Shown here one piece after another: positions 7,397 to 15,440 of a stretch of DNA of 64,000 nucleotides. The translations under genes were made by a program, and so were the position numbers. The DNA is from an uncultured Collinsella sp. Its GTDB lineage: Bacteria; Actinomycetota; Coriobacteriia; Coriobacteriales; Coriobacteriaceae. A model generated the notes under the pieces. It had not been told where the DNA came from. It saw only the letters and a list, made by a program, of their open reading frames with translations, and did no database searches. Positions within the stretch are counted from its first letter, which is position 1. Each line of letters begins with the position of its first letter. The stretch lies in assembly GCA_902496115.1 (NCBI GenBank), contig CABUZK010000002.1, positions 80,827 to 144,826 on the forward strand, read 5' to 3'.

Positions 7397-8566
7397 TTAC
7401 TCGGTAAAGGCGTTGCCGACGCTCTGGCCGCCAACATACGTCTCGACGAGGGTGAGCTCATGGTCGAACACGACAAAGTCGGCGTCGCGACCCGGCATGA
7501 TGCTGCCGCACTTATCCTCGATGTGCGCGGAGCGTGCCGGCACCTCAGTTGCCATGCGAATGGCGATATCGGCGCTGGCGATGCCCCAGTCGACGATGTT
7601 CTTGACGCCCTGGGCAAGCGTGAGCACCGAGCCGGCAATGCTCTTGCCGTCGGCGAGCCAGCACAGGTTGTCCTTCATGATGACGTCCATGCCGCCACTG
7701 GTGTAGCTGCCCTCGGGCATGCCGCCGCAACCCAGGCAGTCGGTGATGAGTACCGTGTGCTGCCAGCCCTTTGCCTGCAGCAGCGCCTTGATGGCGGCAG
7801 GGTTTACGTGCTTGCCGTCACAGATGATCTCGGCGTAGGTCTCGGGCGTAGACATGGCAGCACCCACGACACCGGGCTCACGGTGATGCAGACCGCGCTG
7901 GCCGTTATAGGTATGCGTAAAGCAGCTGGCACCGGCATTGATGGCGGCGATGCACTCATCGTAGGTGGCGTCGGAGTGACCGATGCTGGTCACCACGCCC
8001 TTGGCGTTCAGAGCAGCCGCATAAGCAGCGGCACCGTCGCGCTCGGCCGCCATGGCGCTTTTGACGATACGTCCGCCAGCAGCCTCCTGCCACTGATCGA
8101 AGACCTCCTCGGAGGGATCGATAAGATAAGCGGGGTTCTGCGCGCCCACGTGCTTCATGGTAAAGAAGGGGCCCTCCAGGTAGATGCCCTGAATGCGGGC
8201 ACCGCAGAAGTCGGGGCCGCGGCCCTCGTCCGCCTTGGCGATAGCAGCGCAGGCGTCCTTGATCTGCTCGACGCCATCGGTGAACGTCGTGGGCAGCCAG
8301 CTGGTGGTACCGCGACGGGCGAGCTCGGTTGAGCTGATATCGATGCCCTCGGGATCGTTATCGGTAGTTGAGTGGTTGTAGAAGCCATGGATGTGAGTAT
8401 CGACCATACCCGGTGCGATCCACGATCCCGTGTAGTCCTTAATCTCGCAAGAGGGCTCGTCGGCCTGCCAGGCGCCAAAAACGCCATCCTCGACCATAAG
8501 ATAGCCGCCCAGTTGCGGGCCTGCCGGCAAGAAGAACTTGTCAGCCTTAATTGCGTACGTGCTCAT
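7397..8566 (-). CDS. nagA: N-acetylglucosamine/galactosamine-6-phosphate deacetylase
   Basis: A 389-residue amidohydrolase that removes acetate from N-acetyl-hexosamine-6-phosphate in the cytoplasm. Family landmarks in order: GMVDTHIHGFY (metal-binding His-x-His), LEGPFF (metal Glu), IGHSDATY, FTHTYNGQRGLHHREPGVVGA, ICDGKHVNPAA and LITDCLGCGG with the catalytic Asp. Start at 8566 has GAGGAG 5 bp upstream. Lying next to agaS and the PTS operon, its substrate is probably GalNAc-6-P (AgaA role), but GlcNAc-6-P is equally possible by sequence. The second copy is reduced to a 3' fragment at 4539-4670. Confidence 0.94.
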   Translation of the reverse strand: MSTYAIKADKFFLPAGPQLGGYLMVEDGVFGAWQADEPSCEIKDYTGSWIAPGMVDTHIHGFYNHSTTDNDPEGIDISSTELARRGTTSWLPTTFTDGVEQIKDACAAIAKADEGRGPDFCGARIQGIYLEGPFFTMKHVGAQNPAYLIDPSEEVFDQWQEAAGGRIVKSAMAAERDGAAAYAAALNAKGVVTSIGHSDATYDECIAAINAGASCFTHTYNGQRGLHHREPGVVGAAMSTPETYAEIICDGKHVNPAAIKALLQAKGWQHTVLITDCLGCGGMPEGSYTSGGMDVIMKDNLCWLADGKSIAGSVLTLAQGVKNIVDWGIASADIAIRMATEVPARSAHIEDKCGSIMPGRDADFVVFDHELTLVETYVGGQSVGNAFTE

Positions 8567-8623
8567 ATGCACTCCTCGCTTCTAAAGCAGTTGACTGTGG
8601 TGATGCTTATACCCAGCTCACGT

Positions 8624-8665
8624 AAAACAAAAAGCGCCCGCCCGCCGTTATGAGCGGACGGGCGC
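8624..8665 (-). terminator. Terminator downstream of agaS
   Basis: On the minus strand a GC-rich stem (8634-8640 with 8659-8665, GCGCCCG/CGGGCGC, extended by an inner CCGC/GCGG pairing) is followed by a T-rich run (complement of 8624-8633). It separates agaS from nagA. Confidence 0.85.
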
Positions 8666-8683
8666 CCTTACAGGGGGACGCGA

Positions 8684-9850
8684 TTAAGCGGTGAAGGGGT
8701 GAATCGTCACGCCCTTAACCACGCGGTTGACCGTGCCGGTGGGGCTCGGCGTATCGGGCGTGTTGCCCACGCGGACGGAGTTGAGCAGGCTGATAGCCTG
8801 GGCAAACATCACGAACGGCAGAGCAAGGTAGCCCTCGGGAAGCGCCTCGTAGCCCTTAAAGGTGAAGGACTCTCCCTCGTAGACGGTGGCACCTTCCTGC
8901 TGAACGGCGATGGTGTGCTGAGCGATCTTGTCGCCACCGATCTCGTTGAGGATGTCGATATCGTACTGACGGGTGTAGGCATCGTTGTTGACGAACACGA
9001 AGACGAGCGTCTTATCGTCGACGAAGGACTTAGGTCCGTGACGATAGCCCATGGAGGTGTCGTAGGAAGTAGCGACCAGACCGTGAGCGAGCTCGAGGAT
9101 CTTGAGCTGGCTCTCCTGGGCAAGGCCACCGAAGGAGCCAGAACCCAAGTAGGTCACGCGGTTGAAGTCGCCAGCCAGATAATCGGCGATCTCGGGCTCA
9201 CGGGAGATGACCTCCTCGCCCATCTTGGCGATGGTCTCGACCCACTCGGCCTTCTGCTCGTCAGAGGCAGTGTCGAAAATAAGGGTAGAGAGCAGGGTCA
9301 TGCAGGAATAAGAACCGGTCATGGCGAAGCCCTTGTCGTTGGCGCGCGGAATGAGCAGCGTCAGCGCGTTGGGATCATCAGCAGACTCGACGGCGAGCTT
9401 GCCCTCGGGAGCGCAGGTGATGTTGAGGAACTTGACGTTGTGGACGAGCTCCTTGGCAACGGCAACGGCGGCAAGGCTCTCGGGGCTGTTGCCAGAGCGG
9501 GCAAAGGAAACCACGAGCGTGGGATCCTCGGCGCGCAGGAAGTCGCGCGGGGCGCTCACGATGTCGGTCGTGGCGATGGGCTTAAAGTCGTAGAGATCAG
9601 TGTTACCAGCGTGACGCAGGTACGGGGCGCAGGTATCGCCAACGTAGTCGGACGTACCGGCACCGGTGAAGACAACGGACAGACGACCCTCGCCCATAGC
9701 GCGAGCCTCGGCCAGGAAGGCCTCGATGGCCTCCTTGTTCTCGCGATAGATGTTGAGCGTATCGCGCCAAAGCTCGGGCTGCTGAGCAATCTCGGCCGTG
9801 GTGATCTGGGCGCCGAGCTCGGTGAGCTCCTCGACACTCTTCTCGAACAT
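8684..9850 (-). CDS. agaS: AgaS-family sugar isomerase/deaminase (SIS domains)
   Basis: A 388-residue protein with two SIS domains, the fold of phosphosugar isomerases. The first has VFTGAGTSDYVGD and VSFARSGNSPES (the serine-rich phosphate loop). The second has TYLGSGSFGGLAQE and YDTSMGYRHGPKSFV, the last being typical of the AgaS/GlmS-like group. AgaS is described as converting galactosamine-6-phosphate to tagatose-6-phosphate plus ammonia. That fits between nagA and the LacC-like kinase encoded here. A dre-like operator lies 62-75 bp upstream of the start, so the GntR regulator behind it likely controls it. Confidence 0.92.
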   Translation of the reverse strand: MFEKSVEELTELGAQITTAEIAQQPELWRDTLNIYRENKEAIEAFLAEARAMGEGRLSVVFTGAGTSDYVGDTCAPYLRHAGNTDLYDFKPIATTDIVSAPRDFLRAEDPTLVVSFARSGNSPESLAAVAVAKELVHNVKFLNITCAPEGKLAVESADDPNALTLLIPRANDKGFAMTGSYSCMTLLSTLIFDTASDEQKAEWVETIAKMGEEVISREPEIADYLAGDFNRVTYLGSGSFGGLAQESQLKILELAHGLVATSYDTSMGYRHGPKSFVDDKTLVFVFVNNDAYTRQYDIDILNEIGGDKIAQHTIAVQQEGATVYEGESFTFKGYEALPEGYLALPFVMFAQAISLLNSVRVGNTPDTPSPTGTVNRVVKGVTIHPFTA

Positions 9851-9911
9851 TTCTAATACCTCTCTCTAGAAGTAATCCTCTGACGTGCAATTATACACTT
9901 CGGTTGGTTAT

Positions 9912-9925
9912 CTGGTAGTAACCAG
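9912..9925. promoter_or_regulatory. GntR/HutC (DasR/NagR-type) operator upstream of agaS
   Basis: CTGGT-AGTA-ACCAG is a perfect inverted repeat with a 4-bp centre, close to the DasR/NagR site ACTGGTCTAGACCACT. The 13-bp core CTGGTAGTAACCA recurs exactly at 14205-14217 before the PTS operon. It lies between agaS and the regulator gene. Confidence 0.75.
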
Positions 9926-9964
9926 TTAAATGCAAAGAATCACCATATGGAAACGATGCGAGCA

Positions 9965-10696
9965 CTAGTTGCTGCGCTGGTGGTAAACCTTGTATTTAAA
10001 CTGATCGGCACGAGCAACCGAGAGTGTGTACTCCACTACCTCGTTTGACTCGTTATACGTAGTCCTGACCAAATCGAGCACAGGCGAGCCCTCGACAATT
10101 CCCAAAAGGTGGGCATCGGTGGGACGGGCTATGCTCGCATAGAACTCCTCTTCGGCCACGCGAATCTTTTGCTGAAAGTCCTGCTCAATCACATCGTAAA
10201 GCGGCTTACGCTCCAGCAGCGGTCGCTTTAGGGATAGAAATTGACGAACCGGTAGATAGCTGCGTTCGACCATCATGGGCATGTTGTCGGCAGAACGAAG
10301 GCGCTTGAGCTTAAAAATGCGATCACCGATGCGCAATCCCATATGCTCGGCCAGATTCTTATCGGCCTCCATCTCGCAAAACTCGAGAATCGTGGTCTCG
10401 GGTTCTCGACCCATCGCGCGCATCTGCTCGGTAAAGCTGTAGGACTGCATAAGATTGGTTGCTTTTGCCGAACGGTCGGTCACAAAGGTACCGCGACCGT
10501 GCTGCCGAACCACCAGTCCTAAACGCTCCAGTTCCTGCAGAGCCAGGCGTACCGTAGTGCGCGAGAGACCATAGCGCTCCGAAAGTTCGCGCTCGGAAGG
10601 AATCATGTCACCGGCGCGATATTCATGGTCAATCTTTTCGGTCAGAATATCGACCAGCTGATCGTACAGCGGCTGCTTACGCGCTCCGATCGCCAT
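9965..10696 (-). CDS. GntR/HutC-family regulator with UTRA domain (NagR/DasR-like)
   Basis: A 243-residue regulator. Residues about 8-75 form the GntR winged helix (LYDQLVDILTEKI, PSERELSERYGLSRTTVRLAL, GRGTFV). Residues about 85-240 are a UTRA effector domain of the HutC group (MGREPETTILEF, RLRSADNMPMMVERSYLP, PVLDLVRTTYNESNEVVEYTLSVARADQF). Relatives NagR and DasR sense amino sugar phosphates and bind TGGTNNNNACCA sites. Matching sites precede agaS and the PTS operon, so this gene is the likely local amino sugar repressor. It lies between agaS and the PTS genes on the same strand. Confidence 0.92.
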   Translation of the reverse strand: MAIGARKQPLYDQLVDILTEKIDHEYRAGDMIPSERELSERYGLSRTTVRLALQELERLGLVVRQHGRGTFVTDRSAKATNLMQSYSFTEQMRAMGREPETTILEFCEMEADKNLAEHMGLRIGDRIFKLKRLRSADNMPMMVERSYLPVRQFLSLKRPLLERKPLYDVIEQDFQQKIRVAEEEFYASIARPTDAHLLGIVEGSPVLDLVRTTYNESNEVVEYTLSVARADQFKYKVYHQRSN

Positions 10697-10775
10697 CCTA
10701 TCCTCCCTTTTGCTCGAATTCGGCTAACTACCTAGGGTGTTATGCATTATCTGTCTGCCACACCCGAATCATTAA

Positions 10776-10815
10776 GAAAACAAAAGCCGCGCGCTCTTTC
10801 GAGCACGCGGCTTTT
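10776..10815 (-). terminator. Terminator of the PTS operon
   Basis: AAAAGCCGCG (10782-10791) pairs with CGCGGCTTTT (10806-10815); on the minus strand the stem is followed by TTTTGTTTTCTT. A second GGGGTGTG/CACACCCC pairing lies at about 10839-10867, right behind the IID stop. Confidence 0.88.
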
Positions 10816-10881
10816 AACATACACATGGCTTAAGGGGTCGGGGTGTGAGCCGCGTAGGGACACACCCCTCAAGCTAGAGCC

Positions 10882-11964
10882 TTACCAGATGCTCGGCCAG
10901 AGACCAAGCGGGCCAGCGCCCAGGATGCCAAGGACGAAGAGCAGGAGAATGCCCTTGGTCGGGGTCCAGCTGTGCTTAGCGAACATGTAGTAAAGCAGCA
11001 GCGTAAGCATAAGCGGGACGAGCTTCGGGACGATGGTGTTGAGGGTGTCGGCAACAGAGAAGTTGACCGGATCCTCGGTAACGGTGCCGTAGGTCACGGA
11101 CTCCATGCCGTTGCCCAGATCGGTGACGCCGCACTCGACAGCGTTGCCGTCGGCATCGGAAGCGGTAAGGGCGTTGCCGTCCTTATCGGTCATGGCGATG
11201 GTACCGGCCTCAGCGGTCTCGGTATCGATGCCCTCCATACCGGTGAAGTTCTCGGCCTCCTTCTCGGAGACGATCACGGTAGTAGCGGAGAGACCACGGG
11301 TGGTGCCGTTGGGGATCTGGAGGTTGATCTGGGTGCCACCCATGGTGACGACCAGGCAACCGACGACGAAGACGCCCATGATGGAAGCGGCACGCGTGAA
11401 GGCCTGCATGTTGGCGGTCAGAGCGTCAATAGCGCTGGTGCCAAGCTTGTAGGACCAGTTCATGAGCCAGAAGCGCAGAGCGAACTGGACGACGTTGAAG
11501 ATCACCAGGAAGATGATCGGCGCAGCGGCGTTGCCGTTGATGGCCATGTTGGAGGTGATGCCGGCCGTGATAGGCACGAGCGTCAGCCAGAACAGGGCGT
11601 CACCGATACCACCGAGCGGGCCCATTGCGGCGACGCGGACGGCGCGGATCGTGGGGATGTCAACCTTGTTCTGCTCGAGCGAAAGCACGATGCCCATAAC
11701 AAAGGTGACGAGGAACGGGTGGGTGTTGAAGAACTCCAGGTTGTGGCTCATGGAAGCCGCGAGGTCGTTCTTGTTGGTGTGGATCTTCTCCAGACCGGGG
11801 ATGATGGAGTAGAGCCAACCGGCGGCCTGCATACGCTCGTAGTTGAACGAGGCCTGCAGGAAGCAGGAGCGCCAAGCCATCTTGTTGAGGGTCTTCTGGT
11901 CGAGCTGCGGAGCAGGAGTGAGATCCTCGTAGTGCTCCGGGATCACATACTCATTAGATGCCAT
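10882..11964 (-). CDS. PTS IID component, mannose family (GalNAc/galactosamine type)
   Basis: A 360-residue integral membrane subunit that forms the sugar channel with IIC. The N-terminal two thirds follow the family (LNKMAWRSCFLQASFNYERMQ, NTHPFLVTFVMGIVLSLEQ, GPLGGIGDALFWLTLVPI). Normal IID proteins are about 270-300 residues; here an extra soluble stretch of about 70 residues, rich in Asp, Glu, Thr and Gly (roughly residues 220-300, from NGTTRGLSATTVIVSEKEA to EDPVNFS), lies before the last membrane segments. Start at 11964 has GGAGGTGA upstream. It overlaps the end of the IIC gene by 11 bp. Confidence 0.93.
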   Translation of the reverse strand: MASNEYVIPEHYEDLTPAPQLDQKTLNKMAWRSCFLQASFNYERMQAAGWLYSIIPGLEKIHTNKNDLAASMSHNLEFFNTHPFLVTFVMGIVLSLEQNKVDIPTIRAVRVAAMGPLGGIGDALFWLTLVPITAGITSNMAINGNAAAPIIFLVIFNVVQFALRFWLMNWSYKLGTSAIDALTANMQAFTRAASIMGVFVVGCLVVTMGGTQINLQIPNGTTRGLSATTVIVSEKEAENFTGMEGIDTETAEAGTIAMTDKDGNALTASDADGNAVECGVTDLGNGMESVTYGTVTEDPVNFSVADTLNTIVPKLVPLMLTLLLYYMFAKHSWTPTKGILLLFVLGILGAGPLGLWPSIW

Positions 11965-12754
11965 CTTCGAAGTCACCTCCGTCAGAAACAGCTGCACCCT
12001 TCAGCTCGGTCTGCTGCTGGAAGTCCCAGAAAGCGATGCCGAAGCCGATGAGAGCGAGGATGAGCAGAGCAGGGGTTGCCAGCGAATCGTTGGCAACGGT
12101 GATGAGCGCGAGGCCAAAGCCCATGAGGAAGAAGCCCCACATATCGCGGTTCATCATAACCTTGAGCAGGACGGCGAAGCCGACGAAGCGCATCATGCCG
12201 CCTGCAGCGGACAGACCGGTCTGCAGCCAAGTCGGGATGGCGGAAGCGATGGTCTGACCAATGGTAGCGCCAGCGATGAAGAACAGGGTGACGACGACAG
12301 CGAAGATCAGGCCGAGCAGAGCCATGGCGAAGTAGTTCAGGCGCTCGATGCCCTTGGTGTCCGCGTTATGAGCCATGTTATCGGCCGTGGACATAAGCGG
12401 GGACATAAGCGTGAAGACCAGGGTAACGCCGAGCTGACCAAGCAGAGCGAACGGAATGGCAAGGCCGACTGCCGCGTTGGGCTCGAGGCCCGTGGCGATA
12501 GCGAGAATGGCTGCCATGATGCCGCCAATGACGGCGTTAGGCGGCTGAGCGCCTCCGATCGGCATGTTGCCGATCGTCATGAGCTGATAGGTACCACCCA
12601 CGAGAAGACCGGTGTTGAGGTCGCCAAGGATAAGACCGATGACGGCGCCGGTGACGATGGGCTGATAGAGAGACTCGAGGAAGTCAAACTGGTCGATTGC
12701 CGCGATGAACGTGACAACGAAGACCAGAGCGATCTGGATGATCGAGTATTCCAT
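11954..12754 (-). CDS. PTS IIC component, mannose family
   Basis: A 266-residue, very hydrophobic membrane protein. It has the family N-terminus (IIQIALVFVVTFIAAIDQF), the GAVIGLILGDLNTGLLVGGTYQ stretch and the conserved IGGAQPPNAVIGGIMA. It forms the membrane path for the sugar with IID. The start has GGAGGAG six bases upstream. Its stop overlaps the IID start. The short polar C-terminus (AAVSDGGDFEDGI) is cytoplasmic by the usual topology. The likely substrate is N-acetylgalactosamine or galactosamine, judged from nagA and agaS nearby. Confidence 0.94.
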   Translation of the reverse strand: MEYSIIQIALVFVVTFIAAIDQFDFLESLYQPIVTGAVIGLILGDLNTGLLVGGTYQLMTIGNMPIGGAQPPNAVIGGIMAAILAIATGLEPNAAVGLAIPFALLGQLGVTLVFTLMSPLMSTADNMAHNADTKGIERLNYFAMALLGLIFAVVVTLFFIAGATIGQTIASAIPTWLQTGLSAAGGMMRFVGFAVLLKVMMNRDMWGFFLMGFGLALITVANDSLATPALLILALIGFGIAFWDFQQQTELKGAAVSDGGDFEDGI

Positions 12755-12844
12755 CTTGCTCCTCCTTTCAAAATGTATGTACGCACTTTGGATATCACGT
12801 ACAGAACGTCAGGGTTTCAATCCTGACAACGTGGATCACGAGGA

Positions 12845-13327
12845 TTACGAGAAGAGCTTGCTCGTGTCCTCAACAGGCGTGCTCGGAACGCGCCTGATCT
12901 CCAACTCCACCCCCAATTCCTGCAGCTCTTTAAACGCAGCGACATCCTCGTCGTTAACTGCGACGGAGGTGGCAACTTGGCGCTTTCCTTCCGACATGTG
13001 CATGTTGCCGATGTTTACCTTCTTTATAGGCACACCGCCCTTGACGAGCGTAAGCACGTCTTCCGGTGTTTCGGCCACGATGAAGATCTTCTGGCGCGGG
13101 CTCGCCTTGCCAATGACGTCGATGGTCTTCTGCAGGGAGAAGAAACGCGTAGCGACGCCGGCGGGAGCGGCCATCTTCATGAGGTTCTGGCGCATGGTGT
13201 TGGACGCCACGTCGTCGTTGGCGACGAGGATGAGGTTGGAGCCCAGAGTGGAGTTCCACTGGGTGGCAACCTGACCATGAACCAGTCGGTTATCGATGCG
13301 GGTAAGAAGAATGTTGGGTTCTGCCAT
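12845..13327 (-). CDS. PTS IIB component, mannose family
   Basis: A 160-residue cytoplasmic phosphotransfer subunit. The RIDNRLVHGQ motif near the start carries the phosphorylated His17, which takes phosphate from IIA and passes it to the sugar entering through IIC/IID. Later conserved parts are AAPAGVATRFFSLQKTIDVIG and LVKGGVPIKKVNIGNMH. It lies between yajC and IIC in the operon. The orphan paralogue at 3109-3591 differs by having Tyr at the active site. Length is normal. Confidence 0.94.
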   Translation of the reverse strand: MAEPNILLTRIDNRLVHGQVATQWNSTLGSNLILVANDDVASNTMRQNLMKMAAPAGVATRFFSLQKTIDVIGKASPRQKIFIVAETPEDVLTLVKGGVPIKKVNIGNMHMSEGKRQVATSVAVNDEDVAAFKELQELGVELEIRRVPSTPVEDTSKLFS

Positions 13328-13363
13328 GTTGATCAGCTTCCTTTCGATATTTGCTGACGACAG

Positions 13364-13645
13364 TTACTTGATCTCCTGAATCGCGTAACGCGAAACATCT
13401 ACGACGGCTCCGGATCGGACTTTGATCTGGACCTTCTCGCCTTCGAAGCCTTTGACGGTTCCGTAGATACCGCCGGCGAAAAGAACCTCCTGACCCGGCT
13501 TGAGCTCGGTGTGCAGCTCCTTGAAGTACTTTTGCTTCTTCTTCATGTTGATTTGCGACCAGATGGTGTAAATCAAGCCCATGATGGCGAGCAGGCCTAA
13601 AAGGGCGACCGAGGAGCTCAGAACGTTGGCTCCGAAATCGGCCAT
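13364..13645 (-). CDS. YajC-family membrane protein inside the PTS operon
   Basis: A 93-residue protein with one membrane segment (about residues 10-28, SSSVALLGLLAIMGLIYTIW) and a YajC-like soluble part (KKKQKYFKELHTELKPGQEV, FAGGIYGTVKGFEGEKVQIKV). Classical YajC accompanies SecDF. Here it starts on the last base of the IIA stop (TAATG) and precedes IIB, so it is part of the sugar uptake operon. YajC-like genes are also known in glycosaminoglycan PTS loci of streptococci. A scaffold or accessory role for the PTS is possible but unproven. Confidence 0.85.
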   Translation of the reverse strand: MADFGANVLSSSVALLGLLAIMGLIYTIWSQINMKKKQKYFKELHTELKPGQEVLFAGGIYGTVKGFEGEKVQIKVRSGAVVDVSRYAIQEIK

Positions 13646-14088
13646 TAGATGCCGTCCTCGTCGCCGAAGATATCCTCTTCCTCGGAGCCGGCAACGGATG
13701 CGACCGTCTGGGCGGTGATGCCCGTCTGGCCAACGGTCACGGCCTGCTCGCCAAGCTCGGCGAGCGTGGCGTTGCCGCGGAGGAACAGAAGCTCAATAAC
13801 CATGGGAAGGTTAGTGCCGGTCAGAACCTCGACATTGTCGACATCCTGGGCAATCATCATCGACTGGTTGAACGGGGTGCCACCAAGCAGGTCGGTAAAG
13901 ACGAGCACGCCATCGCACTCCTCGCGCATGGCGGTAATAGCGGCGCGGAGATCCTCACCGTAGGAAGCAGCCTGATCGCCCTCAAAAGGAACGACGGTAA
14001 AAGCGGGCTGGTCGCCGGCAACCATAGCGATAGCGCTTGCAAGGCCGGGTGCGAACTGTCCATGACCGGTAAGAATAAAGCCAACCAT
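13645..14088 (-). CDS. PTS IIA component, mannose family
   Basis: A 147-residue cytoplasmic subunit, first gene of the operon. FILTGHGQFAPGL holds the phosphorylated His9, which receives phosphate from HPr. The later FTDLLGGTPFNQSM and the VLTGTNLPMVIELL stretch are also family hallmarks. The last 15 residues are strongly acidic (SEEEDIFGDED). GAAGGGA precedes the start. It overlaps yajC by one base, so translation is coupled. The 700-bp upstream spacer carries the operator and promoter. Confidence 0.94.
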   Translation of the reverse strand: MVGFILTGHGQFAPGLASAIAMVAGDQPAFTVVPFEGDQAASYGEDLRAAITAMREECDGVLVFTDLLGGTPFNQSMMIAQDVDNVEVLTGTNLPMVIELLFLRGNATLAELGEQAVTVGQTGITAQTVASVAGSEEEDIFGDEDGI

Positions 14089-14193
14089 TCAAATTTCCCT
14101 TCCGAAGGTGTGTACAATCTGAGTCCGATGATTTTCGGAAGCCAGCGGGCGCTCGCCCTTAAAGCTTCTTGGAAAGCGTTCTTTAAAGACCAG

Positions 14194-14243
14194 TGGTTTC
14201 TAAACTGGTAGTAACCACGTGACGTGTTGTTGTCACTATATCA
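14194..14243 (-). promoter_or_regulatory. Promoter and dre-like operator of the PTS operon
   Basis: On the minus strand TGATATAGT (complement of 14235-14243) is an extended -10. The operator core CTGGTAGTAACCA (14205-14217) lies just downstream of the predicted start, where a bound GntR protein would block transcription. Flanking GTGGTT (14194-14199) and AACCAC (14213-14218) add a wider inverted repeat. A third, imperfect copy (ACCAGTTAGAACCAGT) is at 14485-14500. Confidence 0.65.
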
Positions 14244-14755
14244 CCCCAGAAGAGGCCGCTTCCGTTGATTCATACGGTAAAACGTTTTTGCACCGTTCAC
14301 GGTGATAAATCGACCGTTTACCGGTCGTTAACACTTCTACCTGCGGTTTTGAAACCGTTTCGAAATGCTTTGGCAAAAGATCGGATCTTTTCCTGCGTCT
14401 AAACAACGCAGGGCGGCTAAAAATAGCGTGAAGAAAAATTGCAGGTCATTGTGAAGATGTGTGAATTGGTCTTTTTGACTTAATACCAGTTAGAACCAGT
14501 TTTGAGATTATCGGTGAACGGTAGTTTTCGACCGCTCACCGGTTACTTGCAATCGTTTGCAGTTGTTTTCCCAGATGAATTAGGGAAACACAATGGAGCG
14601 CTTGCGCGATCACGGGAAGTTTTGACATTTGTCCTCATCCCCCGCGCGCCGAACTCCGACACTCAAAACGAGCTAATAGTTCATGCTAATCGTTTTCAAT
14701 CATTACTTAGTCAGTATTCGTAATTATTTATCGTTTGTCATTAATTATGATATAA

Positions 14756-14767
14756 GATACAAGTATC
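14756..14767. promoter_or_regulatory. Palindrome GATACAAGTATC before the DUF2975/XRE genes
   Basis: A 12-bp inverted repeat (GATAC-AA-GTATC) 25 bp ahead of the start at 14793, following TTGTCA (14735-14740) and an AT-rich stretch that likely holds the promoter. It is a plausible operator for the XRE protein encoded second in the operon. Confidence 0.4.
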
Positions 14768-14792
14768 ATCCAAGAGATTGGTTGGAGGGGCT

Positions 14793-15431
14793 ATGATCCG
14801 CCGGAACGCATCCACATCGAATGAAGCCATCGGTCGCGAACAGACAATAGCCGAGCTGAGGAGGCTCACCCGCATCTGCAAATGGGCCACAATCTGCGCC
14901 ACTGCGGCACTCGCTCTGGGACTCTTCGCAGTCATTGCAATCGACCTTCTACTCATATTGCCCAGTCTCTCCCAAGGATTCTGTCTCCAATCCGTAGAAC
15001 TTCAAGCCGGCGAAGGACCGTGCCTCGCTCTCGTCGGTGCCAATGCACAGACCCCACTTATGCTCATCGCGCACGACGGTCACACCGCCATGGGGAGCGT
15101 CATGATGACATTCCTCGCGCTCGCTATCGCACTGAGCGCATACAAGCTTTTCTCCATCATTGAAAAGGCGGGCAGGCCCTTTGACCTTGAATGCAGCCGT
15201 ATGCTACATCGAGTTGGGCTTTTGTTCCTTATCGGCGGCGCTGCCGTGAGACTCCTTGGTGCCATAGTCACGGGATTGATGCTTTCGGGATTTGGCGGCA
15301 GCTTTACAGATGCCTTCGGCGGCCAGCTGTTCGAGCCCTCTATGCTCTTTGCAGGCCTGATTATTATCCTGATTGCCAGCATCTTCCGCTACGGGTGTAT
15401 CCTGCAAAAACAAGATGACGAGTTGCTCTAG
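14793..15431 (+). CDS. DUF2975-like four-helix membrane protein
   Basis: A 212-residue protein with four predicted membrane segments (about residues 37-58, 103-125, 147-170 and 183-203) and a short polar N-terminus. The layout and the small XRE gene behind it match DUF2975 proteins, which pair with a YozG-like helix-turn-helix protein. The function of the family is unknown; sensing or control of the partner regulator is a common guess. Start at ATG 14793 is chosen because TTGGAGGGG lies just before it. The regulator starts 9 bp after the stop. Confidence 0.7.
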   Translation: MIRRNASTSNEAIGREQTIAELRRLTRICKWATICATAALALGLFAVIAIDLLLILPSLSQGFCLQSVELQAGEGPCLALVGANAQTPLMLIAHDGHTAMGSVMMTFLALAIALSAYKLFSIIEKAGRPFDLECSRMLHRVGLLFLIGGAAVRLLGAIVTGLMLSGFGGSFTDAFGGQLFEPSMLFAGLIIILIASIFRYGCILQKQDDELL

Positions 15432-15440
15432 GGGGAATCC

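Larger units (their letters stand above)
14089..14792. other. 700-bp regulatory spacer between PTS operon and DUF2975 gene
   Basis: No gene is supported. Besides the operator and promoter, it has four related motifs of about 12 bp: ACCGTTCACGGT (14293), ACCGTTTACCGGT (14313), a reversed ACCGTTCACCGAT (near 14512) and ACCGCTCACCGGT (near 14530). It also has CG-centred palindromes (AAAACGTTTT near 14277; GAAACCGTTTC near 14354) like LacI/CcpA-type sites. The right end is AT-rich. Confidence 0.55.

Noticed and set aside
14170..14185. CcpA cre site at GGAAAGCGTTCTTT
   Set aside because: Only a partial match to the consensus, and it is unclear that this lineage uses CcpA; kept only as a general note on the spacer.
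14502..14723. 73-codon plus-strand frame in the PTS spacer
   Set aside because: No ribosome site, and it overlaps the regulatory palindromes.
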